A stretch of 64,000 nt of DNA from contig JACDOX010000118.1 of assembly GCA_014549065.1 (NCBI GenBank), positions 2,041,680 through 2,105,679 of the forward strand, in the 5' to 3' direction. A program made the translations under genes and the position numbers. The stretch is from Cardinalis cardinalis (lineage: Eukaryota; Chordata; Aves; Passeriformes; Cardinalidae). Below the pieces are notes generated by a model, which saw only the letters and a program-made list of their open reading frames with translations, ran no database searches and was not told the DNA's origin. This document shows positions 12,800-26,450 of the stretch, piece by piece (position 1 is the first letter of the stretch; every line of letters starts with the position of its first letter).

Positions 12800-14149
12800 G
12801 CTCTTGTCTAAGACTGCTGGAAGCCTGGAAGATGGCAAATGTGACACCAGCTTTTAAGAGTTNTTAAGGACTTTTAGAGGGCCCCAGAAGAGGTCATGGG
12901 AACTATAGGATGTTAATCTTAAGAGATAAATGTAAATCTGTCTGTAGTCAACTGAAAAGGAAATGGAATAGGAAACTTATAGAAGTAAGAGATGGGAGCC
13001 ATGAACTTGGCTTTAGTTTAAAATACAAATAATTAAAAAAAGGTCTGCCTCACAAACTCACATCAGCAGTGATGGGGACAAGCAGTTCCAGTTGATAAAC
13101 TCCACTACTCCACTTGTAACATAATACTTGCATTTCTAAAAGGCAGTTTGTGTGGTTCATCATCAAAAAAAAAGGGAATTAATAAACCATAACAACGAAT
13201 GTCTTTATATAAATTGCCAGAAGGTAGAAAAGACAATAGGTGTCAATCACTGCTTCCTGTCATAGAAAAGTTACTGATGATGGTCTGTAGGGAACTGTGC
13301 TATTGAGCACATGTATAAATGACCCAGAAAAGGTACTGAACAATGTTACAATTCATTTTTCTAATTACACTAAAGTAAACAAGGCAACAAAAAAAAAAAA
13401 AAGCAAGCAAGCTTTTTGAGAAAATTGCAGGAGAGCCTTATGAGACTGTGTGGCTGGGTTAAAATGGCAGGTGAAATTCAATGTAAGTGTAAAACAATGT
13501 ATGGGGGAAACAGGATCCAAACTTTACGTATAAATTAGTTGTTCTGAGATGACCTTTAGAGATCAGAGTGAAATTTCAGGATGAGGGCTGTAAGGGTTAA
13601 AAAACGAAACAGAGAAAAACCCGAAATCTTTAAATGACTCAAATCTGAAAGAGTATTTAGGGAGTGTTTTATCTACAGACACGGACCTGTTGGAGCAATT
13701 TCAGAGGTGGGCTAGCAAGATGATTAGAGGAATGGAACACCTCTCCTATGAGGAAAGGTTGAGAGAGTTGGGATTGTTCAGTCTGAAAAAGAGACAGCTC
13801 CAGGGTAACCTAATTGTGGCCTTTCATTACCTGAAGGGAGCCCACAAGAAAGGTGACGAGAGACTTTTTACAAGGGCATGTAGTGACAGGACAAGGGGGA
13901 ATGGATTCAAGCTGAAAGAAAGGAGGTTCAGATCCAATACTAGGCAGAAATTCTTTACTGTGGAGGTGGTGAGGCTGGAATAGATTGTCCAGAGAAGCCG
14001 TGAATGCCACATTCCTGACAGTGTTCAAGGCCAGGCTGGATGGGGCTCTGAGCAACCTGATCTAGTGCAAGGAGGGTGTCTGTGGCAGGTGGGGTGNGAC
14101 TTGATGATCTTTAAGGTCCCCTCCAGCCCAAATCATTCTAAGATTCTAG
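12800..14149 (+). mobile_element. CR1 LINE, 5'-truncated, with decayed reverse transcriptase
   Basis: CR1 is the main non-LTR retrotransposon of birds. At 12826-12858 the frame reads WKMANVTPAFK, and in the same frame GNYR follows at 12898-12909; both match the conserved CR1 reverse-transcriptase stretch W-K-x-A-N-V-T-P...G-N-Y-R-P. A TAA stop at 12865-12867 lies between them, so the copy is dead. From about 13290 it follows the end of ORF2, including a recognisable GGTGAAATTCAATGTAAGTG phrase near 13470, and from 13680 the standard CR1 3' region (GACCTGTTGGAGCAATTTCAG...). It ends in ATTCTAAGATTCTAG, the decayed octamer repeat. The middle (12950-13280) is too diverged to align by eye. A poly-A run at 13389-13402 interrupts it. 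The true 5' limit could be somewhat upstream. Confidence 0.88.
13389..13402. repeat. Poly-A run inside the CR1 copy
   Basis: About 14 adenines followed by two GCAA units. CR1 elements do not end in poly-A, so this is slippage growth of an A-rich spot or the trace of a small insertion. Confidence 0.8.
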
Positions 14150-16275
14150 GTGTTCTGTGCCTTCTTGGGCATCTGCCTTTCAGCAGAACATGATTGAAGA
14201 GGCATCCTTGACCTGTTGCCTACAGCCATTGTTAATCTAGACAACCTTTTATCTTGAACTGGAAGTGTATAAAGATATTTACAAAGTTCTTCTTAGTCTT
14301 AAGTTCCTATTCAGAATGAAAATTCTCCTATGAATGGTTTTCAAATTAGCGAAGTAACTTTACAAAGTTTATTGTTCTTTTTTCCTCCTCAAAAAATAAC
14401 TGCTATATTAATAGGTGGCAGTACACTCACAAAGCAAAGAGAAATTTGATGTTCAGACAAGATTCAAATATTTTTCCTCTCTAAGTAGAAAGCATGGAAA
14501 ATATAAATTCCATCAGAAGAGCTTTCTTTCTCTTCTTTGCAAGAACTTTAGGGAAGAGAGAGAATAGGTAAAAAATAGTGTAATGCATCTGGATTTGCAA
14601 AAGACTGCAATGAATCCAAACAATAAGTGGAAATATTTTTTTTAATTAGCTATTAAATGATACATTGAGGCACTATTAATGTTGCATTATTTAGAAAGTT
14701 TTTATGTAGTCAACATGATATAAATTATTGGGAGAGCATGTGGCTTTATTTTTGTCATGATCTACTAAAAAGTTCCTTGAAAACTCTTCAGCTATAGTTT
14801 TTCTACTTAAAAATTATTTTCTTGCAGCTCAACTTTAAAAAAGAGTAACTCTTCCACAAAAATCTCTTGTCATTTCAAGAAAACACAAGTTGTTTTTAGA
14901 TAGATGAGATGTCTCACCTTATATTTTAAAAATTGAAAATGAAGTGACAGGTCTATGGAAAGGAAGAAGTAGGAATCTCTAAAACCTTTTATTTTTAAAA
15001 TTGCTTTACAAAAAANCAAGCAGATTCTTATGTAAACATGTGAAAATAGCAAGATAAAATNGCTTAATTAATCCAAAACAAAGGGGAAAAAACCCCATTG
15101 AAAATATTGGATACTTTAACTCTCCATCCTGTTTGAAATCTTAAAAATGATCACACCTTTGCTTAACTCTGCTAGTTAATAAGTAACTTCTTGGCCCAAA
15201 TGGAATGTTTTCACTTCATTGTTCACTGCACCTCATTAATCTTGTTCTTTAAGGTCATAGCATAACTGACTCTCNCTTTCTCTCTTTATTCTTCTTGCTT
15301 TTCCTTTTCTAAATCAACTAAAATATCCAAACCCTAAGGATAGCTATTATGCCTTTAGTAAGAAAAATGCACTGCTTGCAGAACAACTTTGATTCTTGTT
15401 TCCATGGGATTTTTTTAGTCAAACTTAACATTAATGCCAAATCATGTAATGCTGACCTATATAGTACTCAGTTGATTTTACTAGGTCATTAAAAAGAAAT
15501 TTTAGACAAAAACGTTTTTGTTTGCAGCCTTTTCAGATCATGATGCTCTGTCTTATTCTGGACAACAATAACATTTTGTACAGAAATAAATCAACAATTA
15601 TGGTGGCAGAATAGCATTAACCCCTGCACTCCACATTGAGGATGACAAGTCAGTGACAAGACATGTCAGTGTCAGAACAATTTTTAAAGTGAGGTTANGT
15701 CTGCTGTGTCACTACTTAAATCAGACACACAGTAAAATACATATGAGACTGCTGCCCATCTTTCTCAGAAAACTATGAATCCTGAGAAAGCTTTGTATCC
15801 CTGAGTCATCTAACACCTGGATGATTTCACATTGCTTAGGGTGTTAGGCTATTCAGAGACAATGGCTCTCAAGAGACAGCATGGCCTTGTATGAATTTCT
15901 TAAAACACTCCTGTTTTAACCCTGAAAGCTATTTAGGATACTGCTTTGTTTCCCCATTATGCTTAAAGTGGTAAACTTTCAACACTTCAAAACATTAATG
16001 CTGTGAGCATTGAAGCTGATGATCTCATCATGTAAATTGTTATTAAGCATGAGGGATCTTCATCTGTGCATTAAACACTGGTCTAGGTCCCTAAATGATG
16101 AACCAAAGGTAAGCTCTTTCTTCAAGGTTGTAATTAGTGCCATTCACCCAGCCACTGCTCTATTGGGGTCTCATTCAAATGATAAAATAGGAAAAAAAAG
16201 GATATTTTATAAATCTTAGCTTTTTGTAATCCATGCCTTTCAGTTGAAGGATTTTTCAGATGGAGAATTACCTTG
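14150..16275. other. Unique AT-rich non-coding sequence
   Basis: No gene, repeat family or motif cluster is visible. It separates two same-strand CR1 copies. Open frames are short and uninformative. Confidence 0.55.
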
Positions 16276-16794
16276 AATTCTCTCCTTGAGCACTGTGTGC
16301 AGTTTTGGTCACTGCCATGTAAGAAAGATATNNAGTTATTGGAGAATGTCCAAAGGAGGGCAAATAAGATGGTGAAGGGCCTTGAGGGGAAACCATATGA
16401 GGGGAGGCCGAGGTCTCTTGATCTGTTCAGCCTGGGGAAGAGGAGGCTGAGGGGAGATCTCATTGTCATCTTGAACATCCTCAAGAAGGGAAGGGGCAAA
16501 CACTGATCTCGACACTCTTGGGACCAGTGACAGAACCTGAAGGAACGGCATGAACTGTCAGGGGAGGTTTAGGCTGGGTATGAGGAGAAGGTTTTTCACC
16601 CAGAGGGTGGCTGGGCGCTGGAACAGGCTCCCCCAGTCAGACATCATAGCACCAAGCATGACAGAGCTCAAAAGCATTTTGGACNATGCTCTTGGGCATA
16701 TGCTGTGACTCTTGGGGATGTCCTATGCAGGGATAAGGGTTGGACTCGAAGATTCTTGAGGGTCCCTTCCAACTTAGCATATTNTATGACTCTG
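16276..16794 (+). mobile_element. CR1 LINE 3' fragment
   Basis: It starts at TTGAGCACTGTGTGCAGTTT, equivalent to the end of CR1 ORF2 (the 'exact tyr-cys-val-gln-phe' region), and runs through the 3' part with characteristic phrases such as GAGGAGGCTGAGGGGAGATC and a TTGGACTCGAAGATTCTTGA-type tail. It ends in ATTNTATGACTCTG, the octamer repeat. The copy is about 520 bp, shorter than a full CR1 of roughly 4.5 kb, as is normal for 5'-truncated CR1. Frameshifts and Ns make it non-coding. Confidence 0.93.
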
Positions 16795-17145
16795 TAATTA
16801 GTGCTGAGGTTCTCTCTCACTTACTTTTCACTTTTTCCTGCTCCAACCACAAATGAGTAAAGCACACTGATAGATGCAGGCTTTCATTGGCCCAACACAG
16901 GGTGTTGGTGAAAGAAGATACTGATTGGCAGGGTACCAATCCTTTTCAGTAACTTCAGGGATTTCTTTCTAGGCTTCTGGTGTTGCTTTCCTTACCTCCA
17001 GAAGACTGCTTTAACTTCAGCATCGATTTGGGCACGAGCAGCCCATGTTATTTTACATATTATGGGAACATTTAACATTATTATGGTCCCCATGAAGTCC
17101 AGGGGACAGAGTCATACATTGAAAAGAAACTGTGATGAACAACTG

Positions 17146-17169
17146 CATATATATATATATATATATATT
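17146..17169. repeat. (AT)n microsatellite
   Basis: About twelve perfect AT units. Confidence 0.95.
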
Positions 17170-20028
17170 TGGCGACATTTAGTAAACATGGTTTTGTTAC
17201 GTTAAGAAAACTGGTGACATCTTCTCTTTATTGCCTTGCAACTGGGTTGCCAGCACCCACTCCTTCAAGCAGATTCTAGTAGTTCTTCAATAATTTCCAT
17301 ATCATAGCTGTGGTATTTTTCTGTGTTAAAGCACTATGTANTGATCCTGATGCTGACTTATCAAAACATGATTGTTTCTGTTATTTGCAGGCAGTTTATG
17401 AATCTACAAATGATCTGATTTTTTTCCCATCAGGATTTTGTATGTCTCAATAGTATCTTTTTGAAGCAATATGTTGTCATTTTAAATTGTATTACACACG
17501 ATTCATTCCTGTAGCTTTGTTTATTTAAATAAAATATCTCTTCCTAAGATGTCTCTCTTTAGTACTAGAACTGGGGAAAAAAAATAGTTTACCTGTATGA
17601 CCCCTGATTTATTTTTGTTTTCAAAAGACGCTTGGACCATAAATTTTGCAGAATGTGAAATGTTCTTTTTTGCATGTTTTCTCCTCAAGTATTTTTCCCT
17701 CAGCTTTCTTTTCCTTGTTTCAGTTGAGACTGGCAGTAGAAGTCTCATAAAGTCAAAAGCCTCCCTTATAAGATTCCCAGTCCACCCTTCATTTTGACGC
17801 AAAAAGAATAAATCTTAAATCTGATTTTAAGATTAAATCTTAAATCTGTCCAAACCAAACCCCAAGTCTTGTAAGTTTTCCACATCAGGCTGCTGTAATA
17901 AGTTCTACATTTGGGCAGGAAATTGGAAGCATAGAGCACCTTCAACTAGGAAGTAGAAATAGTTTTCCTGTCCGTATCTGACATTTCTGTTTGCTGCCTC
18001 TAGAAGTCTGTCTTTTGTTATGTCTTTTAGTGTGGCTTCTTCCCTATGCTGGATTATTTCAGAACTGTGTACTATGCAAAGTACTAGATATGGGTTCTGA
18101 GAATACATTAAATTTCATCCTGTTGCCTCCCATTTTGTGATGCTAGCAGTGAGCTGAGCAGTCCAGACAAAGGCAGCCCTTGTGTGCACAAAGGCTGCAC
18201 ATGGAGCAACTGCTTGTGTGCAGTTTGGTTCTGGGCAATGCAGAAAAGGATCCAAACATCATCCTAGTTCTGGATGTTTGTANATAGCCTGATCCAAAGA
18301 CCATGGAGAAGAAGCGTGCTTAAACTCTAGCAGAGTTTGAATACAAGGATATTTTTTTTCCTTTTCTCATGAGTAGAGACATCTCAAGATCTTATTTTTT
18401 AGTTTTCAAAACAAGCAAACAAATGAACAAACAAAGGCCCTTTTGTTTCACCAATGTTGATTAACTTTCATACAAGAGCATTTACTTTGTGTTGGTTCTA
18501 ATGAATTTTATTATAGTAGCTACCATGATAAATTGATTTCCAGGGAAAGGTAGCCTACTAGCTAGGTACTACAGTGTTCCAATTAAACAAAGCTTGTGGA
18601 ATTAATTGTTTAATACTTTGTAGGGAGGAAAAAAATGCTAAATTTTGAGGCTACACTTAATATACTCCACTTTTACAGAAAATGGCAAGTCTCCCTTTCC
18701 TTGCCAGACTTTAAATTTTCTTATTTATCTAAAAGAAGTCTACAAGACTTTAGTTATCCTTTGTTGTGTCTGAGACAGTAGTTTAAAAGAAAATATAATT
18801 ACTGAGTTCTAATATGACTTGTGTTACTCCTGCCAAATGCTGTTAGGACCCCCCCCTAACATTAACGTATAGGATCTGATGAGACATAATTATCTAATCC
18901 CTGTATTGTAAATATGAAGCCTCAGCTTCTTTCATTCTTTTTCTTAAACTATTAAAATGATACAAATGACAGGAAAAAAAATCTTGTTGCTTGAAGTTTT
19001 AGAATCACCATTCTGAGTCCCACAGAGCTCCCCTTAATGNCTCTTTTGAAAAATATATCAGGAAATACACTTGTCCCTTGAAAGAGATAAAAAGACTAGA
19101 AACNGTAAACTGTATTTTATAGAACAAAAATCTTTCTAGAGAACCCACTCTATACAATAATAAGCTGTGATATGGAAATCCCTAAAAACCAAAATTCCGC
19201 TATGTTTTCATCAAGGTCAAATCTGTCTGACTTTCTCCTAGTATTTTAAAAACCTTCTTGGGGGAGGAATTGGTAATAATTTTGAAAATGCTTCAGGAAG
19301 TGAATCTGAGAATAAATAGTGTAAAGGTAAATGTGTTATACATTGACATTTGTGTGTAGTTCAGTGGGTAAACTATTATTGTAGCAGATCAAAGGTGTTC
19401 AGAGTGAATAGGTCTTTTCCAAAAATCCAGTAACAACCGTTCGTAACAACAATCTCTGGCCTTTTCTGTATTGGAAAGGATGATGTTTTGGAAATCTCCA
19501 TCTAAGTAAATCTCTTCCTCTTTTTAGTGGTAACTAAGTATGTATTTTTACAATTGCCTTTAAGAGTCTCAGGCACAGCTCAGTTATACTGGAGTAGGTG
19601 AACTCTCTTAATTGTGATGGTCTCAGTCCAAAGAGGGAAAAAGGGATTCAAATACCCTTTGTATCTAACTGTGTAACCCAAACACTGGAGACAGTTAAGA
19701 TGGTGGTTAACCAGGAACCCAAATGTACTTGCTTATGGCAATCTAAATGAGAGGTTATGTGCTAAACAGTAATGCATTGGGACTCAAAGAGTTATCAGAG
19801 AGGGTGAAAAATGCTGGGCAAAGGTACTCCTGGAAAAGAAATGATGGTGGCATTTGAGTGCAGTGTTGAAATAGCCCTCTCAGAATAATGAAAAGGAGTA
19901 GTGCCATGTGAGAACTCAGTTAATCAAACTGTCCATCACTAAATATAAGGCTTACCTGCCTTTGATCCTTGCAATTTCTCCTCTGGGAATTTTCACTAAA
20001 GCTCTGGTTCAATAACTACTGTGGTGGT

Positions 20029-20069
20029 TATATATATATTTATTTTTTTTTTGAGAGAGAGAGAGAGAA
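20029..20069. repeat. Compound (TA)n-T-tract-(GA)n
   Basis: A short TA repeat, a T-rich run and about eight GA units lie directly next to each other. Confidence 0.9.
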
Positions 20070-21586
20070 CTAAATCGTGCTTCTAAGTAAGTAGTCTTAC
20101 TGGTAGCTGCTAACAAAAAATCTGTGCATGTCTGGAGGGAAAACAGGGTGGCAAAGGAAAGATCTTTTTTGTCTTGCCAAGAAAAGGGAGCTTTTGGCAT
20201 ATTTTGGAATATGCCTGAGATCTTTGCAGTCTGAATTTTCCAGATTAAAAAAAAAATCCCACAAAGTCAAGTGACTTATTCAATTTTCTACTAATATTGC
20301 TGTGTTAGAGTATGTTGCTTTCAGATCCCATCTCCAGAGGTTAAGATACTAAAGACTATTATTGTTTTGTGATTATGCTGGGAAAATATCATTCCATAAT
20401 TGTATTATTTTATATTTTTCACCTGCTTGTGCACTACAGTCCAATGTCAGAGAATGATTAAGATAGAACTTTCATCTGAGTATGGCTAGTCTCATGTTAT
20501 AGTTTGGTTGAAATAAAAACATGCTTNGGAATTTTTATCTTTAACACAGACAACTCTATCATAACAGAAAGGAACAAAACAAGATGGTTTTTCATATCCC
20601 ACTGATAGAAAGTGCAAGAATAGAAAAAAGGAATAGGCAACTACAAGTCCTTGGATCCTCCAATTTTCAGGTGGTTCTGAGGATCTTTTACACTTAATTG
20701 GCATTTCTATGGGTTTCTACTAGAGCACATAGCTTTGTAGATGCCGTTTTTGTTTGACCTCTTTGGTAGATGTTACAAAAATTTAACTAGACTGGAAAAG
20801 AAGCGTCTGAATCCATACATTTACCATAGCAAAAAATCTAATGATTTAATTTTCTCTCTTTCTTATTTAAGTGGTAAACAATATAAAAAGAATATCTTCA
20901 AAATTACCTAAGTAATCCTGACTATTCTACAGCACTTGCTGGACATTTCTAATACAAAATGAATTTGTTAGCCACTCCAGAATATTTCTTGAAAACAACT
21001 TAGGGAATATGAGCTGAAAGTTTGATTCCATTCTGAAAAGTGACAATACTAAAATGTCACCTTTTACCTTATCAGGTCTGTTCCATATGTGTTCAGAGTT
21101 TTATCTGCTGACTCCTGTGGCAAATATATGTCTCTAATGCTTGTTTTACTCATGTTCATCCTCCAGAAGTGGCACAGCTCCATGAAGAGATCTTGATTCT
21201 GCTTCTTTCTGTGTATATTTGTCATTAGAAGTGCTTTCTGAGTTTTAATTAAAGGNTACATCAGATAGCCTCAAGAGACTGTATCCGACCCAGAGATGTT
21301 GTGCTAGTTCAATATATACACAGATGGAAGTGGAATTACTGAGATGTGATTGCAGATCTAATTAGCTCTGCACATACATTATTTACTGATGGTCATGTAG
21401 CAGAGAGGGAAGATCCAGGCTGACTTCAAATTCACAATAATTTTTTAGAATTGCTACTGAGAGAGGAACTGGGAAGAGAATTGCCCATCTCTAAAACAGA
21501 TTTGATCAGAAATTTCAGAAAACATTAACTTCTGAACTCCATCCTGCCATTTTTACAGGACTGCTTTTCTTAGAATAACTCTTTGG

Positions 21587-22050
21587 ATTCCCAAGCAGTG
21601 GAGTGTATCCAAAGAAGGACAACAAAGAGGGTGGAGGGTCCAGAGCACAAGTCTGCTGAGGAGTGGCTGCAGGAGCTGGCGTTGTGCACTCAGGAGAAGA
21701 GGAGGCCCAGCTCCCTGCAATTTCCTGTAGGAGGCTGTAGCCAGCTGGGAGTTGGTCTCTCCTCTCTAGTAACAAGGAACAGGACAAGAGAAAACAGCCT
21801 CTTGGCCAGCGGAAAGTTGCACCAGGGGAGGTTTAGATTGGATATTAAGAATAATTTTTTTATGTAAAGGGTTGTCAAACATTGGAACAGGCTGCCCAGG
21901 AAGTGATGGAGTCACAGCCCCTGGTGGTATTTAAAAGTTATGTAGGTCTGACACTTGGGGACATGGTTTAGGGCTGGCAGTNCTGGGTTAATGATTGGAC
22001 TCAATGACATTAAAGTTCTTTTCCAACCTAAATGATTCTAAGATTCTATG
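21587..22050 (+). mobile_element. CR1 LINE 3' fragment
   Basis: The copy begins near GTGGAGTGTATCCAAAGAAG (CR1 'gtgtccagagaagg' region) and includes a long AGGAGAAGAGGAGGCCCAG stretch, the GGAACAGGCTGCCCAGGAAG phrase, and the end TTCCAACCTAAATGATTCTA with a second ATTCTATG octamer. It belongs to the CR1 type with a 'GGGGACATGGTTTAG' tail, the same tail type as the copy at 62450-63168. Frame breaks make it inactive. Confidence 0.93.
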
Positions 22051-25000
22051 ACAGTGAGAATTTTAAAGTTTCTTGATTTGTGTTTTTTTTGGCCTTGCGT
22101 ACCTGAGAAATTTGAACGAAACTCTCCTTTCACCAATTTCTGCTCAGAATTGTTGCAGTGCTTGCAAGTGAGAATTTAGCTTGCTAGTGAGACTTCTTTG
22201 TTTCTAGGACTCATATGTGCCATGCTGCTGAGCTTATATTTATTATTTATACAGCCATGCATATTCCATGAAATGGACATGTCTCTGTCACCTTCATTGA
22301 TGCCTGAAGTTTTGTGGAGAAAAAAACAGCTCAAAAAACCAGCTTTTTATTTAAGATGGATAGGAGGGGTTCAAAACACTAGCTTTATTTCTCTTTAGAT
22401 CCAAGTTACATCAAAGCCCTCAAGTTTTCTCATGAGGATTAACTAAAATTCTGTAATTTTTCATGGGCTGATATTTGGATGCTTGCTCTCTATTCAAATT
22501 TCCCGGTTTCAACAGAGCATAAGTTCTCACTAGGAAAAAAATAAAAAAACATTTAATCATAAAAACATTATTGTGATGCTCACAAGCTTGGAAACCATGG
22601 TAATTAATATTGTATGGAAAGGAAAACCTATAATGGGATTAAAATTAAGAAAAAAAGCAAAAAAGCATTTAATCTCTTCTCCAAAGCTCTTCAACCTCCC
22701 AATGCAGTACATTTGGAATCTTTAGTAGATTAAACAAATAGACATTACATTGGAAGGTTCATAGGACTAGAATTATGCCATATTATTCAGTTGAATGTAG
22801 TTTTAGAAATGAGTTATTACAGTATTTTCATATTTTCTGCTTGCTTTGCCTTTATGCACCATTTAATTTACAAGTGTTATCTAGCTGCTGTTAGTAAAGT
22901 TTTCACCTAGGAGAGATCTATAGGCTTCTGTGGGTAGCTCTTGTTCACTCCCTGGATGCTCACTTATTTTAATGAGAGAAATAAACATGGTGGGAAAGGC
23001 TCTTAGGTGAATTGTTTCTATCTCAAAATACTTTTCTACATTTGTATCATCCTCGATGCAGCAAAACCAAAAAAACTTTCATAATTGCTGTGATATACTA
23101 CTTTTAATAGCCTGGTAAAAGAGAAAGAATAAAACTGAAATGATGCTACCTCTTGTGACTGAACAGAGAACAGAACAACAAAGATGGGTGGAAGTGGAGA
23201 ATCAGGTTAAGCCAGCTCAGTGACTTCTAAAGCCAGCACAATGTTGGGGCACAACACATGTGTGACACCCACAAAAGAAGCTGTCCTGTAAATCTGTTGC
23301 TCTCAATGCATTCATCTCTCAGGGGATTGAATGCAATTGATGTGATGTTGGAATAAATAAATGAACTCTGTGTTATTCTTTGCTTAGTAGGCTATTATAG
23401 GGCTCATTGCTTCAGGCTGTTGACCAGCTTGTTGATGACATTTTTGTCCATACATTAGGGAAAGGTGAATCAATATTGGTTATTAACAGTCCTTTTGTTG
23501 CTGTGAGCCTCCCTTGCATATGGGATATGATCACAGGATCAGCTATGATGCTCCCAGCTCTGATATTGATTCTACGCATGAAACAGAAATATAAACAGCA
23601 GAAGCCAGCTTCTGCCTTGCCCAAATGGTTTGCTATCCCCTGCTCTAAATTATGATGGACCATTTTTAAGGATCTCTTTTCAGTTAATTGGGGAGAATTT
23701 TATTTTCAGATTAAAAAAAAATTCAGCCATGAGCATTGTCATTGATCTCAGTCAATGGAAATGCTCAGTCATCAGCACCTTATAATGTCTCTGTATTCGG
23801 CTTGGATGCTGTCTCATCCATGAAATATTCCCCTCTTGTCTCCTCAAGATTGCACTCTGGATGACCTGGTCATTTTCTTTTCCCAGGAGCATGGGACTAA
23901 TTTTGCCTAACTTTAGCATTGAAACCTTAAGTGTTTAGTCAAAAAATCTGGGCCTACTGTAGTCCATGGAGGAGACATCTCAATGGGCATTTGTAGATGT
24001 TTGTCTGAGATACAGAAGATAAATTGTCCTCTTGAACATCACTTCCCACTGCCAACATAAGCAGTCTGGTCAGCTTGCTGTGTGTAGGGGCTTACTTTTT
24101 TAACTAAAGAAAGATTAAGCTCATTCTATTTAACACTGTCTTCAAGATAGTACACAGGCCTAGGCAACATGCAAGGTGCAATGAATGGTAAATCAAAACA
24201 AAAAGGCTCAAAATTAAACCATGCATTTAAAAAAATGCTATGCCAAAACACACAGATTGTATTGACTCTGGCACGTAAAGAGAAACATATAAATAAAATA
24301 TCTAACAGTCTGTCTATCTATCTATCAATCTACNTATCTATCCATCCATCCATCTATCTCTCTATCCATCAATCTATCCATCTATCTCTCTATCTCCCGA
24401 CTTAATATCTGGAAGGAAACGAATCCTAAGGAAATCTGACTGATTTGTTCTATTATTTCTCTCTACTTTAAAAGCAATGTTGTCTTCTCTACTATGTTAC
24501 TTGAGATGACACATATATTTAATATATATGATTTTAGTCTGGAGGAAGTAAAGGAATATATCCCCATTTCACAGGTGACTAAGTGTAACAGGCAAACTAA
24601 TGCCTGAATTTNGGCTCCTTTCTGATTCAATTTCACTATTTTTAGATGATGACAAATTGAATTAACTTAGAAGGACTTGTAGTAGAAACTTCAGCTGATT
24701 NCCCACAAAATAGCTTCACATGCCAGACCCCTTTTTTTTTCTATTTATTGTTTGTGAAAGTCTGTTGGCTCATCAGTCTTATTTTAGAGGGAGAGCATTT
24801 TTTCCTTGGAAGAATTGCACTGTCCTGTTGGACACAGCAGCAGCATTTACATACGTCTTGAATGTAACCTGAATAACCAGCCAGTTCTGAGAAGAATAGG
24901 TGATAGGAATGACTTCTTTACTTTTGAGAGATGAAACACAGGGATGTTTTAAAAAATGTGGTGTTCCTTCCTCCTGGGTTCTTTTGGGTGAGAAATTTCC

Positions 25001-26450
25001 CTCTCTTCTTGTTTCTGTCCAAAATTTTCTTCCTTATGTCTTCTCTTTTCCCCTGAACATAATATTTTAAGCATTTGGACAGTGTATTTTTCCTTTGATT
25101 TCTTCTTCCTGTTTTGGCACTGCCAAGTACTTGCACCACTATCTACTTTTTAGTTTTTCAGTAAGAAGTTTAGTGTGCTGAATAGTCTTGTTGCGATTTT
25201 TCTCCCTGCTGATTCGGTAGTTTCAAGAGAAACTTTCTCATTGGCAGCATCCCATACTGATTTGTCTTTCATTGTTGACCTGACATTATCACAATGACAT
25301 ACTTAACTAGTTTTAGATGGTAGAGAAACAGCTAAAACTCTGGTAGTCAGTGGAGAGCAGAACACAGAGCTTTTAGAGGATCAGCCATGCTCTGAAGACT
25401 CTGCTCCTCTTCTCCCTCCCCATGGGAAGGAGACACGGCTTTGCTGACATGCCAGCAGCGAGGTGTGATGAGTATGGGCCAGTGGGTCTCTAGCCAATTA
25501 ATCAGATGCTAACAAAGAGTTAACTGTAGCACAGGTAGAGTTTCACAAGTATTTCAGGTAAGGATTACCTTTTTTGAATAACTTGGGAGTGGGCAGCAGC
25601 AGGGAAGTGCTGTGCATAAAAACACTGGGAATGCTCTGTTTTCATTCAGAGACCAAGTCAGCACAGGTCTTCCTAAATTTATGCTGCTGGCATAAATGCC
25701 TGTATCCGTTGTGCATAGAATTAATCATACTTCTAACAACATGATCAGCACTTTCCCATTAATTTCAGTGAAGCCTGGGTCAAGCCTGAGTTCATTTCTT
25801 CTTTTGGTTGCTATGAAGTCAAATTCATTAAGGATTTCNTCTGGTTTAGCTTCTTCTCGTCTGCTACTGCAAGAATGATATGGTAAAAATGAGGCTGTTT
25901 AGATAATACAGCCCAAATTCCATAATACCCATGGCTGTATAGAAGCAACTGTGGGACTTAATATTTTCTGCCAGCTTCTGTTAAGACTTTGGATTTAATG
26001 CAGTCATGGCTCGGGACTGACTGGCAAGATTCATTCTGCAGTGCTGGTTGGGAAAGAGAAAAGAGTATCCTTTTCATTTTTTAACATTCAGCCTTTGGTA
26101 GGCTCCAGCGGGGGACTTCCAGGTTCCCCTAAAAGGTTTGAAATGTGTCAGCTCCAGAGACTTTCAGCAAGACCTGCAATCCCCTAAGACACTGCTAAAA
26201 ATCTCTCCTGGGTGTCTGTTTCTTTCCTGCCAGTGATGGCGGCAGGCTGCTGATCTCTTCAAAGCAGGTCCTGTGGTCAGAAAGGTGCTTGCCTCCCCCT
26301 CCAAGGATGAATGTCTGTCAACAAGGTGGTTCATTGGCATTCTGCTGTGAAGATGGAAGGAATCTGCCTGTAGCGACACACTACTGGCAAGGTCGGTGAG
26401 ACAGAGAGAGAAAGAAAAGAGTTTGCAAGGCTTTTGCTCTCAGTGGGGGA
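22051..26450. other. Unique non-coding sequence
   Basis: No recognised gene. Both strands are open for over 80 codons at 23407-23663, but neither peptide is recognisable. A compound microsatellite occupies 24305-24398. The remaining sequence shows no family repeat. Confidence 0.55.
24305..24398. repeat. Compound (TCTA)n/(TCCA)n microsatellite
   Basis: About 90 bp of tetranucleotide units mixing CTAT, CCAT, CAAT and CTCT, with one N at 24334. On the plus strand it reads as a spurious SIYLSIYL-type peptide; this is repeat translation, not coding. Confidence 0.95.

Larger units (their letters stand above)
16795..21586. other. Unique AT-rich non-coding sequence
   Basis: No supportable gene. It contains an (AT)n microsatellite at 17146-17169, a partly self-complementary AATCTTAAA-rich stretch at 17809-17848, a 22-nt imperfect palindrome at 18174-18195, and a TA/T/GA compound tract at 20029-20069. 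Nothing else stands out. Confidence 0.55.

Noticed and set aside
13690..13983. 97-codon plus-strand open frame as a gene
   Set aside because: It translates the 3' region of the CR1 at 12800-14149.
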